A stretch of DNA of 64,000 nt, taken from contig NZ_JALDAY010000002.1 of the NCBI RefSeq assembly GCF_022698165.1, positions 496,001 to 560,000 of the forward strand, in the 5' to 3' direction. The notes under the pieces were generated by a model. It did no database searches and was not told the origin of the DNA. It worked only from the letters and a program-made list of their open reading frames with translations. Shown here piece after piece: positions 15,768-24,688 of the stretch. A program made the translations under genes and the position numbers. The first letter of the stretch is position 1; every line of letters starts with the position of its first letter. Origin of the DNA: Streptomyces cylindrosporus. GTDB lineage: Bacteria > Actinomycetota > Actinomycetes > Streptomycetales > Streptomycetaceae.

Positions 15768-16684
15768 CACGCCTCCGGGAACTTCGGCGCCGGGATGCCG
15801 ACCGACTGGAGCTCGGCCCCCACCGACGTCGGGAAGGCCTCGGCCAGGGTGTCGGGGGTCCAGCCGCCGTCGGCGTACGCCGCCCTGATCTCCTGCGGAT
15901 GCGACCAGAGTGCCACCTTGTCGCCGCCGATGCCGATGGCCTGGCCGGTGATGCCACGGGCCGCCTCCGAGGCGAGGAACGGCACCAGGGCCGCGCAGTC
16001 CTCGGGGGTGCCGAAGCCCTCGCCCTTGCGCAGGAAGTCCGGGAAGGGCTGCCCGTTCTTCAGGGCCTCCACGTACGGCGCGAAGGCGGGGATGGTCTCG
16101 GTCATCGCGGTCGCGGCGACCGGCACGATCGCGTTGACGGTGATGTTCGCGCGGCCCAGCTCCATCGACCAGGTACGGGCCATGGCGGCGATGCCGGCCT
16201 TGGCCGCGGCGTAGTTCGTCTGACCGAAGTTGCCGCGCTGGCCGGCCGGGGAGCCGACCAGGATCAGCGTGCCGCCCTCGCCCTGCTCGCGCATGCGCAC
16301 GGCGGCGGCGCGGGCGCAGGTGAAGGTGCCCTTGAGGTGGGTGGTGATCACCGCGTCGAAGTCCTCGTCGGTCATCTTCCACAGCACCTTGTCGCGCAGG
16401 ATGCCGGCGTTGGTGACCAGGACGTCGAGCCGCCCGAACTCCTCCACCGCCCGGTTCACCAGGCGCTCGGCGGCCTCGCTCGTGCCGACCGGGACGACCT
16501 CGGCGACGGCCGTGCCGCCCGCCTCGGCGATGGACTTCACGGCCGCCTCGGCCACCGCCTCGTCGACATCGTTGACGACCACGGACGCGCCGTGGGCGGC
16601 CAGGGCGTGCGCGTAGGCGAGGCCGAGGCCCCGGCCGCTGCCGGTGACGACGGCGACCTTGCCGGTGAGATCGATGCTGGGCAC
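15767..16684 (-). CDS. SDR-family dehydrogenase (3-hydroxyacyl-CoA dehydrogenase-like)
   Basis: A 305-residue short-chain dehydrogenase. The Rossmann nucleotide loop TGSGRGLG (14-21), NAG (92-94) and the catalytic Ser145, Tyr158 and Lys162 (NYAAAKAG) are all intact. Length and N-terminus resemble the (3R)-hydroxyacyl-CoA dehydrogenase domain of MFE-2-type proteins, which would match the MaoC hydratase at the end of the same operon. The GTG start follows AAAGGGA. It is the first gene of the operon and is divergent from a MarR regulator, with repeated operator-like sequence in the 95-base gap. The C-terminal tail after about residue 250 is longer than in minimal SDRs. Confidence 0.9.
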   Translation of the reverse strand: MPSIDLTGKVAVVTGSGRGLGLAYAHALAAHGASVVVNDVDEAVAEAAVKSIAEAGGTAVAEVVPVGTSEAAERLVNRAVEEFGRLDVLVTNAGILRDKVLWKMTDEDFDAVITTHLKGTFTCARAAAVRMREQGEGGTLILVGSPAGQRGNFGQTNYAAAKAGIAAMARTWSMELGRANITVNAIVPVAATAMTETIPAFAPYVEALKNGQPFPDFLRKGEGFGTPEDCAALVPFLASEAARGITGQAIGIGGDKVALWSHPQEIRAAYADGGWTPDTLAEAFPTSVGAELQSVGIPAPKFPEA

Positions 16685-16733
16685 GGGTGGGTCCCTTTCG
16701 CATGGGGTGCGGCTTCGAGATCGAAGCTAAGAG

Positions 16734-16761
16734 CAATAATTGTTGACGTCAATAGTTGTTG
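16734..16761. promoter_or_regulatory. Candidate MarR operator (two 12-base half-repeats around TTGACGTCAA)
   Basis: Two 12-base copies, CAATAATTGTTG (16734-16745) and CAATAGTTGTTG (16750-16761), differ by one base and repeat at 16-base spacing. Between them lies the perfect palindrome TTGACGTCAA. The AT-rich block stands out from its GC-rich surroundings and sits between the divergent SDR operon and the MarR gene. It very probably carries both promoters and the autoregulatory operator. Confidence 0.65.
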
Positions 16762-16779
16762 GCGACCGGCAGGTGCGAC

Positions 16780-17301
16780 ATGCTGGAATCACCCAATACG
16801 GACCGAGAGCACAGGGAGCCCGCCATCACACGCCAGCACGTCACTCCGAACGCCATCGACGCGGACGAACCGTGGATGCGTGGGCTGCACGCGGACACCG
16901 GCTACCTGCTGTACCGACTGGGCCTGCGCTCGGGTCAGCTGTTCAACACGTTCCTCCAGGCCTCGGGGCTGCGGCTGCGCCACTACGCGGTGCTGCGCTT
17001 CCTCGCCGGCTCCGAGGGCGCGCTCCAGCGCGAGCTGAGCACCCGGCTCGGCTACGACCCGAGCGCGATCGTCGGCCTGGTCGACGACCTGGAGAAGCAG
17101 GGCTTCGCCGAGCGGCGCCCCTCCCCCGACGACCGGCGCAGCCGCATCGTCGTGCTGACCGAGGACGGCCGCGCCTTCCTCCGGGACACCGACGAGGCGG
17201 GGCTGCGGGTGACCAACGACCTGCTGGACCCGCTCGACGCGGCGGACCGGCAGACGCTGCACACGCTGCTGCTGCGGATCGCGGAGGACGGGCTGGGTTG
17301 A
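16780..17301 (+). CDS. MarR-family transcriptional regulator
   Basis: A 173-residue MarR-type dimeric regulator. The central winged helix-turn-helix includes RHYAVLRFL, LSTRLGYDPSAIVGLVDDLE and the wing ERRPSPDDRRSRIVVLTEDG, which is characteristic of the family. The ATG at 16780 is the most reasonable start, but no strong ribosome site precedes it and translation could begin further in. The gene is divergent from the SDR/amidohydrolase/ligase/MaoC operon and shares with it an operator-like repeat. It probably senses the acid or CoA ester degraded by that operon. An IclR gene follows after five bases. Confidence 0.92.
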   Translation: MLESPNTDREHREPAITRQHVTPNAIDADEPWMRGLHADTGYLLYRLGLRSGQLFNTFLQASGLRLRHYAVLRFLAGSEGALQRELSTRLGYDPSAIVGLVDDLEKQGFAERRPSPDDRRSRIVVLTEDGRAFLRDTDEAGLRVTNDLLDPLDAADRQTLHTLLLRIAEDGLG

Positions 17302-17306
17302 GCGCG

Positions 17307-18044
17307 ATGACCACCACCCGGTCCGCGCCCGACCGGCTCCTGGCCGTGCTGGCCACGTTCGACCACGAGCATCCGGCGCTGTCCCTGACGGACATCAGCC
17401 GGCGGGCCGGGCTGACCCTCACCACCGCGCACCGGCTGGTCGCCGCGCTGACGGAGTGGGGCGCGCTGGAGCGGGACACCTCCGGCGTCTACCACGTGGG
17501 GCTGCGGCTGTGGGAGGTCGCGGCACTCGCGCCACGCGGGCTCGCCCTGCGCCAGATCGCGCTGCCGTACCTGGAGGACCTGTACGAGGCGACCCACGAG
17601 AACGTGCAGCTGGCGGTGCGGGACGGCGGCGAGGTCGTCTACATCGAGTGGATCTCGGGGCGTTCGGCGGTGGGCGTGCACATCCGGGTCGGGGCGCGCT
17701 GGCCGCTGCACGCGACGGGCGTGGGGCTGGTGCTGCTCGCGCACGGGGACGCCGAGTCCCAGGAGGAGTACTGCGCCGGGCCGCTGGAGTCCTTCACGCC
17801 GTACACCGTGACCGACCCGGGGCGGCTGCGCCGGATGCTGGCCGACGTACGGCGCACGGGGGTCGCGGTGAGCAGCCGCCAGGTCACGGACGACGCCCTG
17901 TCGGTCGCGGCCCCGGTACGCGGCCCGGGCGGCGCGGTGGTGGCCGCGGTGTCGGTGGTGGTCCCGCACGCCGAGGCCCAGGTCCCGGCGCTGGTCCCCG
18001 CGGTCCGGCTCGCGGCACTCGGGATATCGCGGGCGCTGGGGTGA
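17307..18044 (+). CDS. IclR-family transcriptional regulator
   Basis: A 245-residue IclR-family regulator. The N-terminal winged helix-turn-helix (about residues 8-65) contains LSLTDISRRAGLTLTTAHRLVAAL. The C-terminal effector domain contains VYIEWISG, PLHATGVGLVLLA and a late SVAAPVRGPGG, matching the IclR signal-binding domain. It begins five bases after the MarR stop, so both regulators are likely made from one transcript. Two different acid-sensing regulators beside one acyl-CoA operon suggests that one controls that operon and the other a pathway step elsewhere. Confidence 0.92.
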   Translation: MTTTRSAPDRLLAVLATFDHEHPALSLTDISRRAGLTLTTAHRLVAALTEWGALERDTSGVYHVGLRLWEVAALAPRGLALRQIALPYLEDLYEATHENVQLAVRDGGEVVYIEWISGRSAVGVHIRVGARWPLHATGVGLVLLAHGDAESQEEYCAGPLESFTPYTVTDPGRLRRMLADVRRTGVAVSSRQVTDDALSVAAPVRGPGGAVVAAVSVVVPHAEAQVPALVPAVRLAALGISRALG

Positions 18045-18068
18045 CGGCCGTAGGGGGTGGCGGTCCGG

Positions 18069-19832
18069 CTACGCCCCGACCCCGGCCGTCGCCGTGAACG
18101 TCACCTCGTCGTCGCCGAGTTGTACCGTGGCCCGGCAGACGAGTGTCGTGGCTGTCGCGACCTCGGCGCGGGTCGCGTGCCAGCGGGCGGTGAGGTGGTC
18201 GCCCGCCGGGAGGCGGGTGGTGGTGAGCGGGCCCAGGGCCCGGATGCTCCAGCCGGTGGGCGTGCCGAGGGTGAGCCGGGGTGCCTTCCAGGGCTTGGCG
18301 GAGCCGTTGGAGAGGGTGGCGGTGACCGTGAACTCCCTTCCGTGGCCGGTGACTTCGAGGGTGACGCCGAAAGGCCTACGTCGGTACACCGGGGCCCACG
18401 ACTCCCGCATCCGCCGTACGAGCGCTTCGGCCTGGGCGGGTCGCGCGGCGGCGAGGTCGTGTTGCTCGCCGGGGTCCTTGGCGAGGTCGTACAACTCCAC
18501 GTCCCACTGGTCGTCGGGGGCGCGTCGGCTCTGGCCCGGTGCGAAGCGGATCGCCTTGAGGTCGCCGTGGCGCAGAGCCTCGGCGAGGCGGCTGCCCCGC
18601 CCGTGGTCGACGGCGTCGGCGCGCGGGGTGACGCCGGCGTGGTTGCGGTAGAAGTACAGGGCGTCGTGGCGGGCGGTGTCCGGGGAGCCGCGGAGCAGGG
18701 GGGCGAGGGAGAGGCCGTCGACGTCCGTGGGGGCGGGTGCGCCCGCGAGGTCGGCGAGGGTGGGCAGCAGGTCGGTGAGAGGCGTGGGGCGGTCCGTGGT
18801 GCCGGACCGGATGTGCCGTGGGGACCAGGCGAGGAGCGGGACGCGGATGCCGCCCTCGTACAGGTTCCGTTTGAGGCCGCGCAGCGGGCCGTTGCCGTTG
18901 AAGAGCGCTGGGTCGGTGCCGCCCTCCTCGTGCGGGCCGTTGTCGCTGGTGACGAGGACGACGGTGCGGTCGGCCAGGCCGAGGTCGGTGAGCCGGTCGG
19001 TGATGCTGCCGACCAGCGTGTCGAAGGCGGTGACCTGGGCGGCGTGCCGCTTGTTCGGGCCGGTCCAGGGACGGTCGGCGTATGCGCCGGCGTCCGGGTC
19101 CTGGCTGGGGGCGTGCGGCACGGTCGGGGCGAGATAGAGCAGGAACGGCTCGTCGCGGTGCGCGTGGAGGAAGGCGAGGGCGCGTTCCTCGATCAGGTCG
19201 GGGGCGTAGACCTTGCGGGCGCCGTCCTTGTTCTCGGGGATCTCCACGCGGGTGCCGTTGTGCCACAGGTAGTCGGGGAAGTAGTCGTGGGCGTGGTGGT
19301 GCGTGAGGTAGCCGTAGAACTCCTCGAAGCCGCGGGAGTTGGGGTGGCTCGGCTGGTCGGGGGCGTTGGGTCCGAAGCCCCACTTGCCGATGGCACCGGT
19401 GCGGTAGCCGAGCGTCCGCAGCGACTCGGCGAAGGTGAAGTCCCGGTCGGTCAGGGCGCCTTGGCCACCCGGCCCCCAGGGGTTGTTCCGCACGGTGGCA
19501 TGCCCGCTGTGCAGCCCGGTCAGCAGCGAGCAGCGCGAGGGCGCGCACACCGGGGCGGCCGCGTAGGCCTGCGTGAAGCGCAGGCTCCGGGTTGCGAGGT
19601 CGTCCAGGCGCGGTGTGTGGATCAGTTTCTGGCCGTAGGAGCCGAGTTCGCCGTAGCCGAGGTCGTCGGCGAGGATCACCACGAAGTTGAGCCGGCCCGA
19701 CGACGAGCGGGCGGCGGGCAGGGCCGCGGCCCGCCGGGCGTCCGGTGCCGGTCGGGCCTCGTCGCCCGACTCGCAGGCCGAGACCGCCGTGAGCGCGGCG
19801 GCACCGGCGAGGATGCTGCGGCGAGTGGGCAT
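18069..19832 (-). CDS. Sulfatase-family lipoprotein
   Basis: A 587-residue arylsulfatase-type enzyme. The formylglycine site is Cys96 in CAPSR, the typical C-x-P-S-R context. The N-terminal metal site reads ILADDLGYGELGSYG and a later one VTSDNGPHEEGG. The N-terminus has a Tat-like TRRS motif and a lipobox ending VSAC, so the enzyme is probably exported and lipid-anchored. The last 90 residues form a beta-rich extension after the sulfatase fold (LEVTGHGREFTVTATLSNG). It is monocistronic and converges with the IclR gene, 24 bases away. The formylglycine-generating enzyme is not in the window. A sulfate ester from a glycan or phenol is the likely substrate. Confidence 0.92.
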   Translation of the reverse strand: MPTRRSILAGAAALTAVSACESGDEARPAPDARRAAALPAARSSSGRLNFVVILADDLGYGELGSYGQKLIHTPRLDDLATRSLRFTQAYAAAPVCAPSRCSLLTGLHSGHATVRNNPWGPGGQGALTDRDFTFAESLRTLGYRTGAIGKWGFGPNAPDQPSHPNSRGFEEFYGYLTHHHAHDYFPDYLWHNGTRVEIPENKDGARKVYAPDLIEERALAFLHAHRDEPFLLYLAPTVPHAPSQDPDAGAYADRPWTGPNKRHAAQVTAFDTLVGSITDRLTDLGLADRTVVLVTSDNGPHEEGGTDPALFNGNGPLRGLKRNLYEGGIRVPLLAWSPRHIRSGTTDRPTPLTDLLPTLADLAGAPAPTDVDGLSLAPLLRGSPDTARHDALYFYRNHAGVTPRADAVDHGRGSRLAEALRHGDLKAIRFAPGQSRRAPDDQWDVELYDLAKDPGEQHDLAAARPAQAEALVRRMRESWAPVYRRRPFGVTLEVTGHGREFTVTATLSNGSAKPWKAPRLTLGTPTGWSIRALGPLTTTRLPAGDHLTARWHATRAEVATATTLVCRATVQLGDDEVTFTATAGVGA

Positions 19833-20081
19833 GCGGGGTCCCCCGGTACGACGGCGGTGCGGGCTGCTGGAGCGATGATGATCGGAACTGTCGGTCCAGG
19901 ACCATGCACACGCTGTGAACGCTCTGTTGCAACTCTTCAGAGGGGCGCCCCGGGCCGGAGGTTCCCCCTCCATGGCAAAGGAATGATCACGATCGTCGGC
20001 CGGGATATCCCTCTCACCGGCGAGGCACCGCCCGCGAACCCTCGTGATACTGGAACGGCCCGTCCCCTTCAGGAGCCGCCC

Positions 20082-21305
20082 ATGTCCCCGCCGCCCTGGT
20101 TCACACGGGTCGTCGCGCGGCTGCGCACGGCGAATCCGTACGTCGTCGACACCGCGCTCGCCGCGTTCGTCCTGTTCGCCGTCTCGCTCCAGTGGATCTT
20201 CCCCGACGAGGGGGACGACCGGCTGACCTGGCAGGGCTGGCTGCTGGGCGCGGCGACGGCGGTGCCGCTGGTGTGGCGGCGCCGGGCGCCCTCCGCGACG
20301 GCGTGCGCGGTGTCGGTGGCCACCCCGGCGATGGCCGTCTACCACGCGCCGCCGCCGGACGTGGTGTGGGGCGGCCTGGTCGTCCTGTACACGCTGGCCG
20401 CCCGGTCCCCGGCCTGGCAGCGGCGGTTCATGCTGGCGGGCTGGCTGATCGGGGTGACCCTCACCATGCAGCACAAGGAGGGCGCCCGGCCCTTCGAGTA
20501 CGCCTTCCACCTGCTGACGGTCCTGTGTGCGTACGGCCTGGGGACGCTCGCTCGGGTGCAGCGCGCCTACACCGCCGAGATCGAGGACCGGGCCCGGCGG
20601 CTGGAGCGGGAGCGGGCCGCGGACACCGCGCGGGCCATCGCGCAGGAACGCGCCCGGATCGCCCGGGACATGCACGACGTGCTGGCCCACGCGGTGAGCC
20701 TGATGGTGGTGCAGGCGGAGGCCGGGCCGGTCGTGGTGCGCTCGGACCCGGAGCGCGCGGAGGCCTCTTTCGACGCGATCGCGGCGGCCGGGCGGGACGC
20801 GATGGGCCAGCTGCGGAGGATCCTCGGCGTCCTCAAGGAAGAGCAGCGGAACGGGACTTCACCGCAGCCGGGGGTGGCCGCCCTGCCCGCGCTGGTCCGC
20901 CAGGTCGGTGAATCGGCGGGCCTGCGCGTGGAGTTGAGGGCCACCGGTGAGCCGTACCCGCTCCCGCCGGACACCGAGGTGGCCGCCTACCGGGTGGTGC
21001 AGGAGGCGCTGACCAACACCGTGAAGCATGCGTACGCTACCTGCGCGACGGTCGAACTGGACTGGACGGAGGACGCGTTGACGCTGACGGTGACCGACGA
21101 CGGCCGGGGCCCGGCGGGTCCGGGCGGCGGGCACGGGCTGATCGGCATCCGGGAGCGGGCGGGTGTCTGCGGGGGCAGCGCGCAGGCCGGGCGCGGACCG
21201 GACGGCGGCTTCCGGGTCGTCGTACGGCTGCCCGCGGCGGACGGAAGGCAGGCGGTCGCTCCCGGCGCCGGGCGTTCAGGGGTACGGCGGCGGGGGCCGG
21301 GGTGA
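20082..21305 (+). CDS. Two-component sensor histidine kinase (NarL/DesK type)
   Basis: A 407-residue membrane sensor kinase. About four to five hydrophobic segments fill residues 20-160. A coiled linker (ERERAADTARAIAQERARIARD) leads into the HisKA_3 box with phospho-acceptor His198 in RDMHDVLAH. The HATPase domain follows with VVQEALTNTVKHA and the G boxes DDGRG and GGGHGLIGIRERA. AGGAG precedes the ATG by six bases. The response-regulator gene overlaps its 3' end by four bases. No obvious target transporter lies next to this pair, so the regulon is unknown. Confidence 0.93.
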   Translation: MSPPPWFTRVVARLRTANPYVVDTALAAFVLFAVSLQWIFPDEGDDRLTWQGWLLGAATAVPLVWRRRAPSATACAVSVATPAMAVYHAPPPDVVWGGLVVLYTLAARSPAWQRRFMLAGWLIGVTLTMQHKEGARPFEYAFHLLTVLCAYGLGTLARVQRAYTAEIEDRARRLERERAADTARAIAQERARIARDMHDVLAHAVSLMVVQAEAGPVVVRSDPERAEASFDAIAAAGRDAMGQLRRILGVLKEEQRNGTSPQPGVAALPALVRQVGESAGLRVELRATGEPYPLPPDTEVAAYRVVQEALTNTVKHAYATCATVELDWTEDALTLTVTDDGRGPAGPGGGHGLIGIRERAGVCGGSAQAGRGPDGGFRVVVRLPAADGRQAVAPGAGRSGVRRRGPG

Positions 21306-21970
21306 GCATCCGGGTGGTCGTCGCCGACGACCAGGAACTGGTCCGCAGCGGCTTCAGCATGATCCTGGAGGCGCAGCGGGACATCGAGGTGGTCGCCGAG
21401 GCCGGGGACGGCGCCGAGGCGGTCGCGGCGGTGCAGCGGCACACCCCCGACGTGCTGCTCCTGGACATCCGCATGCCGGTGATGGACGGCCTGGAGGCGG
21501 CCCGGCGGGTGTGCGCGCAGTCCGGCTGCAAGGTGGTCATGCTGACCACCTTCGACCTCGACGAGTACGTGTACGAGGCGCTGTACGCGGGCGCCAGCGG
21601 CTTCCTGCTCAAGGACGTGCGCCGTGACGACCTGGTGCACGCCGTGCGCGTGGTCGCGGCCGGCGACTCGCTGCTCGCGCCGACGGTCACCCGGCGGCTG
21701 GTCGCGGACATCGTGCGCCGCCGCCGGGAGGAGGCCGCCGCGGAGGTCCCCGCCGAGCGCCTGGACGTCCTCACCGCCCGCGAGACGGAGACCCTGCGCC
21801 TGCTGGCCCGGGGCCTGTCCAACTCCGAGATCGCCACGACCCTGTTCGTCAGCGAGCACACGGTGAAGACCCATGTGAGCAACGTCCTGGGCAAGCTGGG
21901 CCTCAGGGACCGGGTGCAGGCGGTGATCTGCGCCTACGAGACGGGCCTGGTGGCTCCGGGAGTCCCCTAG
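21302..21970 (+). CDS. NarL/LuxR-type response regulator
   Basis: A 222-residue response regulator, partner of the preceding kinase. The receiver domain has the acidic pair ADDQ (residues 8-11), phospho-acceptor Asp55 in LLLDIRMP and the conserved Lys in FLLKDV. The C-terminal LuxR helix-turn-helix reads LTARETETLRLLARG, then SNSEIATTLFVSEHTVKTHV. The GTG start overlaps the kinase stop. Its stop codon overlaps the stop of the convergent VOC gene by a few bases. Confidence 0.94.
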   Translation: MSIRVVVADDQELVRSGFSMILEAQRDIEVVAEAGDGAEAVAAVQRHTPDVLLLDIRMPVMDGLEAARRVCAQSGCKVVMLTTFDLDEYVYEALYAGASGFLLKDVRRDDLVHAVRVVAAGDSLLAPTVTRRLVADIVRRRREEAAAEVPAERLDVLTARETETLRLLARGLSNSEIATTLFVSEHTVKTHVSNVLGKLGLRDRVQAVICAYETGLVAPGVP

Positions 21971-22374
21971 GGAGTGTCCAGTTCCTCGAAGAGGGTCAGC
22001 TGGAGGGCTGCCGGGGCCTCCAGCCTGGAGTTGAGGGAGTTCCAAGGGGTGCGGGTCGGCTCGGCGAGCACCTCGGCCCCGGCGGCGGCCAGCCGTGCCG
22101 TGGCGGCGGTGGAGTCGCCGACCTGGAAGGCGACCCGGATGTGGCCGGCGACGCGGTGTCCCACCTCGACCTCGTCGATGAAGTCGGCGTGGTTCGGATC
22201 GGTCAGCTCCAGCGTGGCCCGGCCCGCCTCCAGGATGGTGACCCGGCCGTCGGGCGAGGAGTACGCGGCCCGCTCGGGCAGGCCGAGGACGTCTCGGTAG
22301 AAGCGCAGGGCCTCGTCGTAGTCCTCGGCGGTGACGACCAGACGCAGTTCACGGACGGCGGGCTCCTCGGGCAT
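21967..22374 (-). CDS. VOC/glyoxalase-superfamily protein
   Basis: A 135-residue vicinal-oxygen-chelate fold protein. Two beta-alpha-beta-beta-beta modules are visible: ELRLVVTAEDYDEALRFYRDVLG near the N-terminus and HIRVAFQVGDSTAATARLAAAGAEVLAEP in the second half, which ends in LQLTLFEEL. An excellent AAGGAG precedes the ATG. Such small VOC proteins act as glyoxalases, dioxygenases or drug-binding resistance proteins; which applies here cannot be told. It is divergent from an MMPL exporter about 200 bases away, which fits a detoxification role only loosely. Confidence 0.85.
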   Translation of the reverse strand: MPEEPAVRELRLVVTAEDYDEALRFYRDVLGLPERAAYSSPDGRVTILEAGRATLELTDPNHADFIDEVEVGHRVAGHIRVAFQVGDSTAATARLAAAGAEVLAEPTRTPWNSLNSRLEAPAALQLTLFEELDTP

Positions 22375-22576
22375 GCGGGCTCCTTCGGGATCGCGCGGAC
22401 TGACGGATCAACTCCCGGACCTGCCGGGTGATTCCCCTCCCTCCGGAGAGTGAGTCGCGCCCCCGTCTCCCCCGTACGGCCGAGTCCTCGAAACCGCTCC
22501 CTCCGGCGATCCGGGAGCGCCCCCGCCGGGACGAGCCTGAGGGCGTCAGGAAACCGACGACCCGCCGGGAGGCATC

Positions 22577-24679
22577 GTGCTCTCCACCCTCGCCCGGGCG
22601 GCGACCCGCCGCCCGCTGACCGTCATCCTTCTGTGGGTGCTCTTCCTGCTGCTCGGCTTCGGGCTGGGCACGGGCGTCTTCGGGCGGCTGTCCGACAACG
22701 TGCCCGAGGTCCCCGGCACCGAGTCCGAGCACGCCGCCCAGTACCTCGACCGCACCGACCCGACGGGCGAGTCGATCACCGGCGTCGTCGCGGGCGCGGC
22801 GGTCACCGACCCCGGTCTGCGCGGCCAGGTCGAGCGGGCCGTCGCCGACGTACGGAACATCGCCGGGGTCGCCGCCGTACCGGATCCGTACACCACGCGC
22901 GGCCTGACCGCCGAGGACGGACGGGCGCTGATCGTCCCCGTGACCCTCAAGGGCGGTCTCGACGACGACGCCGAGGAGCGGGCGGTGGACGCGGCGGCCG
23001 ACCGCATCAAGCGGATCGACGCGCCCGACGTCCACGTCAGCGGTGGCCCGCTGCTGGGCAAGCAGCTCGGCGAGCGGGCCCAACAGGACGTGAAGAACGC
23101 CGAGTTGATCTCGCTGCCGGTCGTACTCGCCCTGCTGCTCGTGGTGTTCGGCGGACTGCGCGCGGCAGCGCTGCCGCTGGTGATCGCGGTGAGCGGCATC
23201 GCGGGCGCGTTCCTGGCGCTGTTCGCGTTCAGCCAGGTCACCGACATCTCGGTGTACGCGATCCAGGTGACCACCATGCTGGGGCTCGGACTCGCCGTGG
23301 ACTACGCCCTGTTGATGCTGGTCCGCTTCCGCGAGGAACGCCGGCACACCGACGACGTCGTGGAGGCCGTGCACCGCACGGTCGCCGCGGCCGGCCGGAC
23401 CGTCCTGTTCTCCGGCCTCACGGTGGCCGTCAGCCTGACCGGCCTGCTGGTCTTCCCGAGCGTGTTCCTGCGCAGCATGGGACTGGCGGTGGCGGCGGTC
23501 GTCGTCATCGACATGCTGGCCGCGGTCACTCTCCTCCCAGCCCTGCTGACCAAATTCGGCGGCAGGATCGCCCCGGCGCGGACCCGCCCCGAGGGCGAGG
23601 AGGGCCGCTTCTTCGCCCGCGTCGCCCGCTTCGCGGCCCGCCGCCGTGTCGCCGTCCTGGCGACCGTCGTCCCGGCCCTGCTCGTCCTGGCCCTCCCCGT
23701 CACCGGCATGAAGATCGAGATCGGCGACGCGACCCAGCTCCCGTCGAGCACCGAGGCACGGCAGTTGTACGACACCGTGGACGCCCACTTCCCGCCCGGC
23801 ACCGGTGTCTCGCCGGTCACGGTGGTCCTGAGGCCGGGCACCGACGCGGGGACGGCGGAGCGGATCCGGTCCCTGTCGCCCACGGCCCAGGCCCGCCGAC
23901 TGCCGGGCGGCGCGACGGTCGTACGGCTCCAGCCGTCGGGCAGGGTGGACGGCACCGAGGCCACCGGCCTGGTCGAGCGGGTCCGTGACATCCGCGGCGG
24001 CGAACCCGTCCAGGTCACCGGCCCGGCCGCCCGTCTGGTCGACTTCCGCGCGATGCTCTCGGACCGCGCGCCCTGGGCGGCGCTGACCGTGCTGGCCGGC
24101 ATCTTCGTCCTCCTGTTCGCCTTCACCGGCTCGGTCCTGATCCCGCTACGCACGATCCTGACGACGCTGCTCAGCCTGGGCGCCGCGCTGGGCGTGACGG
24201 TCTGGGTCTTCCAGGAGGGCCACCTGGCGGGGGCGCTGGGCGCCGAGGGCCTGGGCGCGCTGAGCCTCACGGCACCCCCGCTGATCGTCGCGATCGCCTT
24301 CGGACTTGCCATGGACTACGAGCTGTTCATCCTGGCCAGGATGCGCGAGGCCCGCCACCGGACGGGCGACGACCAGGAGGCCGTGGTCGAGGGCCTGCGC
24401 CGCTCCGGCCGGGTCGTCACCTGCGCGGCCCTCCTCCTGGCGGTGGTCTTCGGCGCCTTCATGACGGGCGGCTTCTCCCCGATCCTCCAGATCGGCCTGG
24501 GCCTGACGCTGGCGGTGCTCATCGACGCGACGGTGGTACGCATGCTGCTGGTCCCGGCGACCATGGCACTGCTGGGGCGGCGGGCGTGGTGGGCGCCGAG
24601 GCCGCTGCGCAGGGCGCACGAGCGGTTCGGGGTGGCCGAGGAGCCGGCGCCCCGGCCGCCCGCGACGACGGGCGCGTGA
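22577..24679 (+). CDS. MMPL-family RND transporter
   Basis: A 700-residue RND-superfamily exporter of the MMPL type. It has one N-terminal membrane helix, a large extracytoplasmic loop and five helices, then the same arrangement again. The proton-relay motifs LGLAVDYALLMLVRFREE in the first half and FGLAMDYELFILARMREA in the second are intact. The GTG start is preceded by GGGAGG. Actinobacterial MMPL proteins move lipids, siderophores or polyketides across the membrane. The gene stands alone, divergent from the VOC gene, with no adjacent biosynthetic genes to show the cargo. Confidence 0.92.
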   Translation: MLSTLARAATRRPLTVILLWVLFLLLGFGLGTGVFGRLSDNVPEVPGTESEHAAQYLDRTDPTGESITGVVAGAAVTDPGLRGQVERAVADVRNIAGVAAVPDPYTTRGLTAEDGRALIVPVTLKGGLDDDAEERAVDAAADRIKRIDAPDVHVSGGPLLGKQLGERAQQDVKNAELISLPVVLALLLVVFGGLRAAALPLVIAVSGIAGAFLALFAFSQVTDISVYAIQVTTMLGLGLAVDYALLMLVRFREERRHTDDVVEAVHRTVAAAGRTVLFSGLTVAVSLTGLLVFPSVFLRSMGLAVAAVVVIDMLAAVTLLPALLTKFGGRIAPARTRPEGEEGRFFARVARFAARRRVAVLATVVPALLVLALPVTGMKIEIGDATQLPSSTEARQLYDTVDAHFPPGTGVSPVTVVLRPGTDAGTAERIRSLSPTAQARRLPGGATVVRLQPSGRVDGTEATGLVERVRDIRGGEPVQVTGPAARLVDFRAMLSDRAPWAALTVLAGIFVLLFAFTGSVLIPLRTILTTLLSLGAALGVTVWVFQEGHLAGALGAEGLGALSLTAPPLIVAIAFGLAMDYELFILARMREARHRTGDDQEAVVEGLRRSGRVVTCAALLLAVVFGAFMTGGFSPILQIGLGLTLAVLIDATVVRMLLVPATMALLGRRAWWAPRPLRRAHERFGVAEEPAPRPPATTGA

Positions 24680-24688
24680 CCTCCGCTG

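Noticed and set aside
16780..16860. A non-standard ATC start for the MarR gene after AGGGAG
   Set aside because: Spacing is attractive, but ATC starts are very rare and the ATG at 16780 is adequate; not reported as a feature.
19833..20690. Upstream extension of the sulfatase reading frame
   Set aside because: The region is antisense to the sensor kinase and would bury the lipoprotein signal; the signal starts at ATG 19832.
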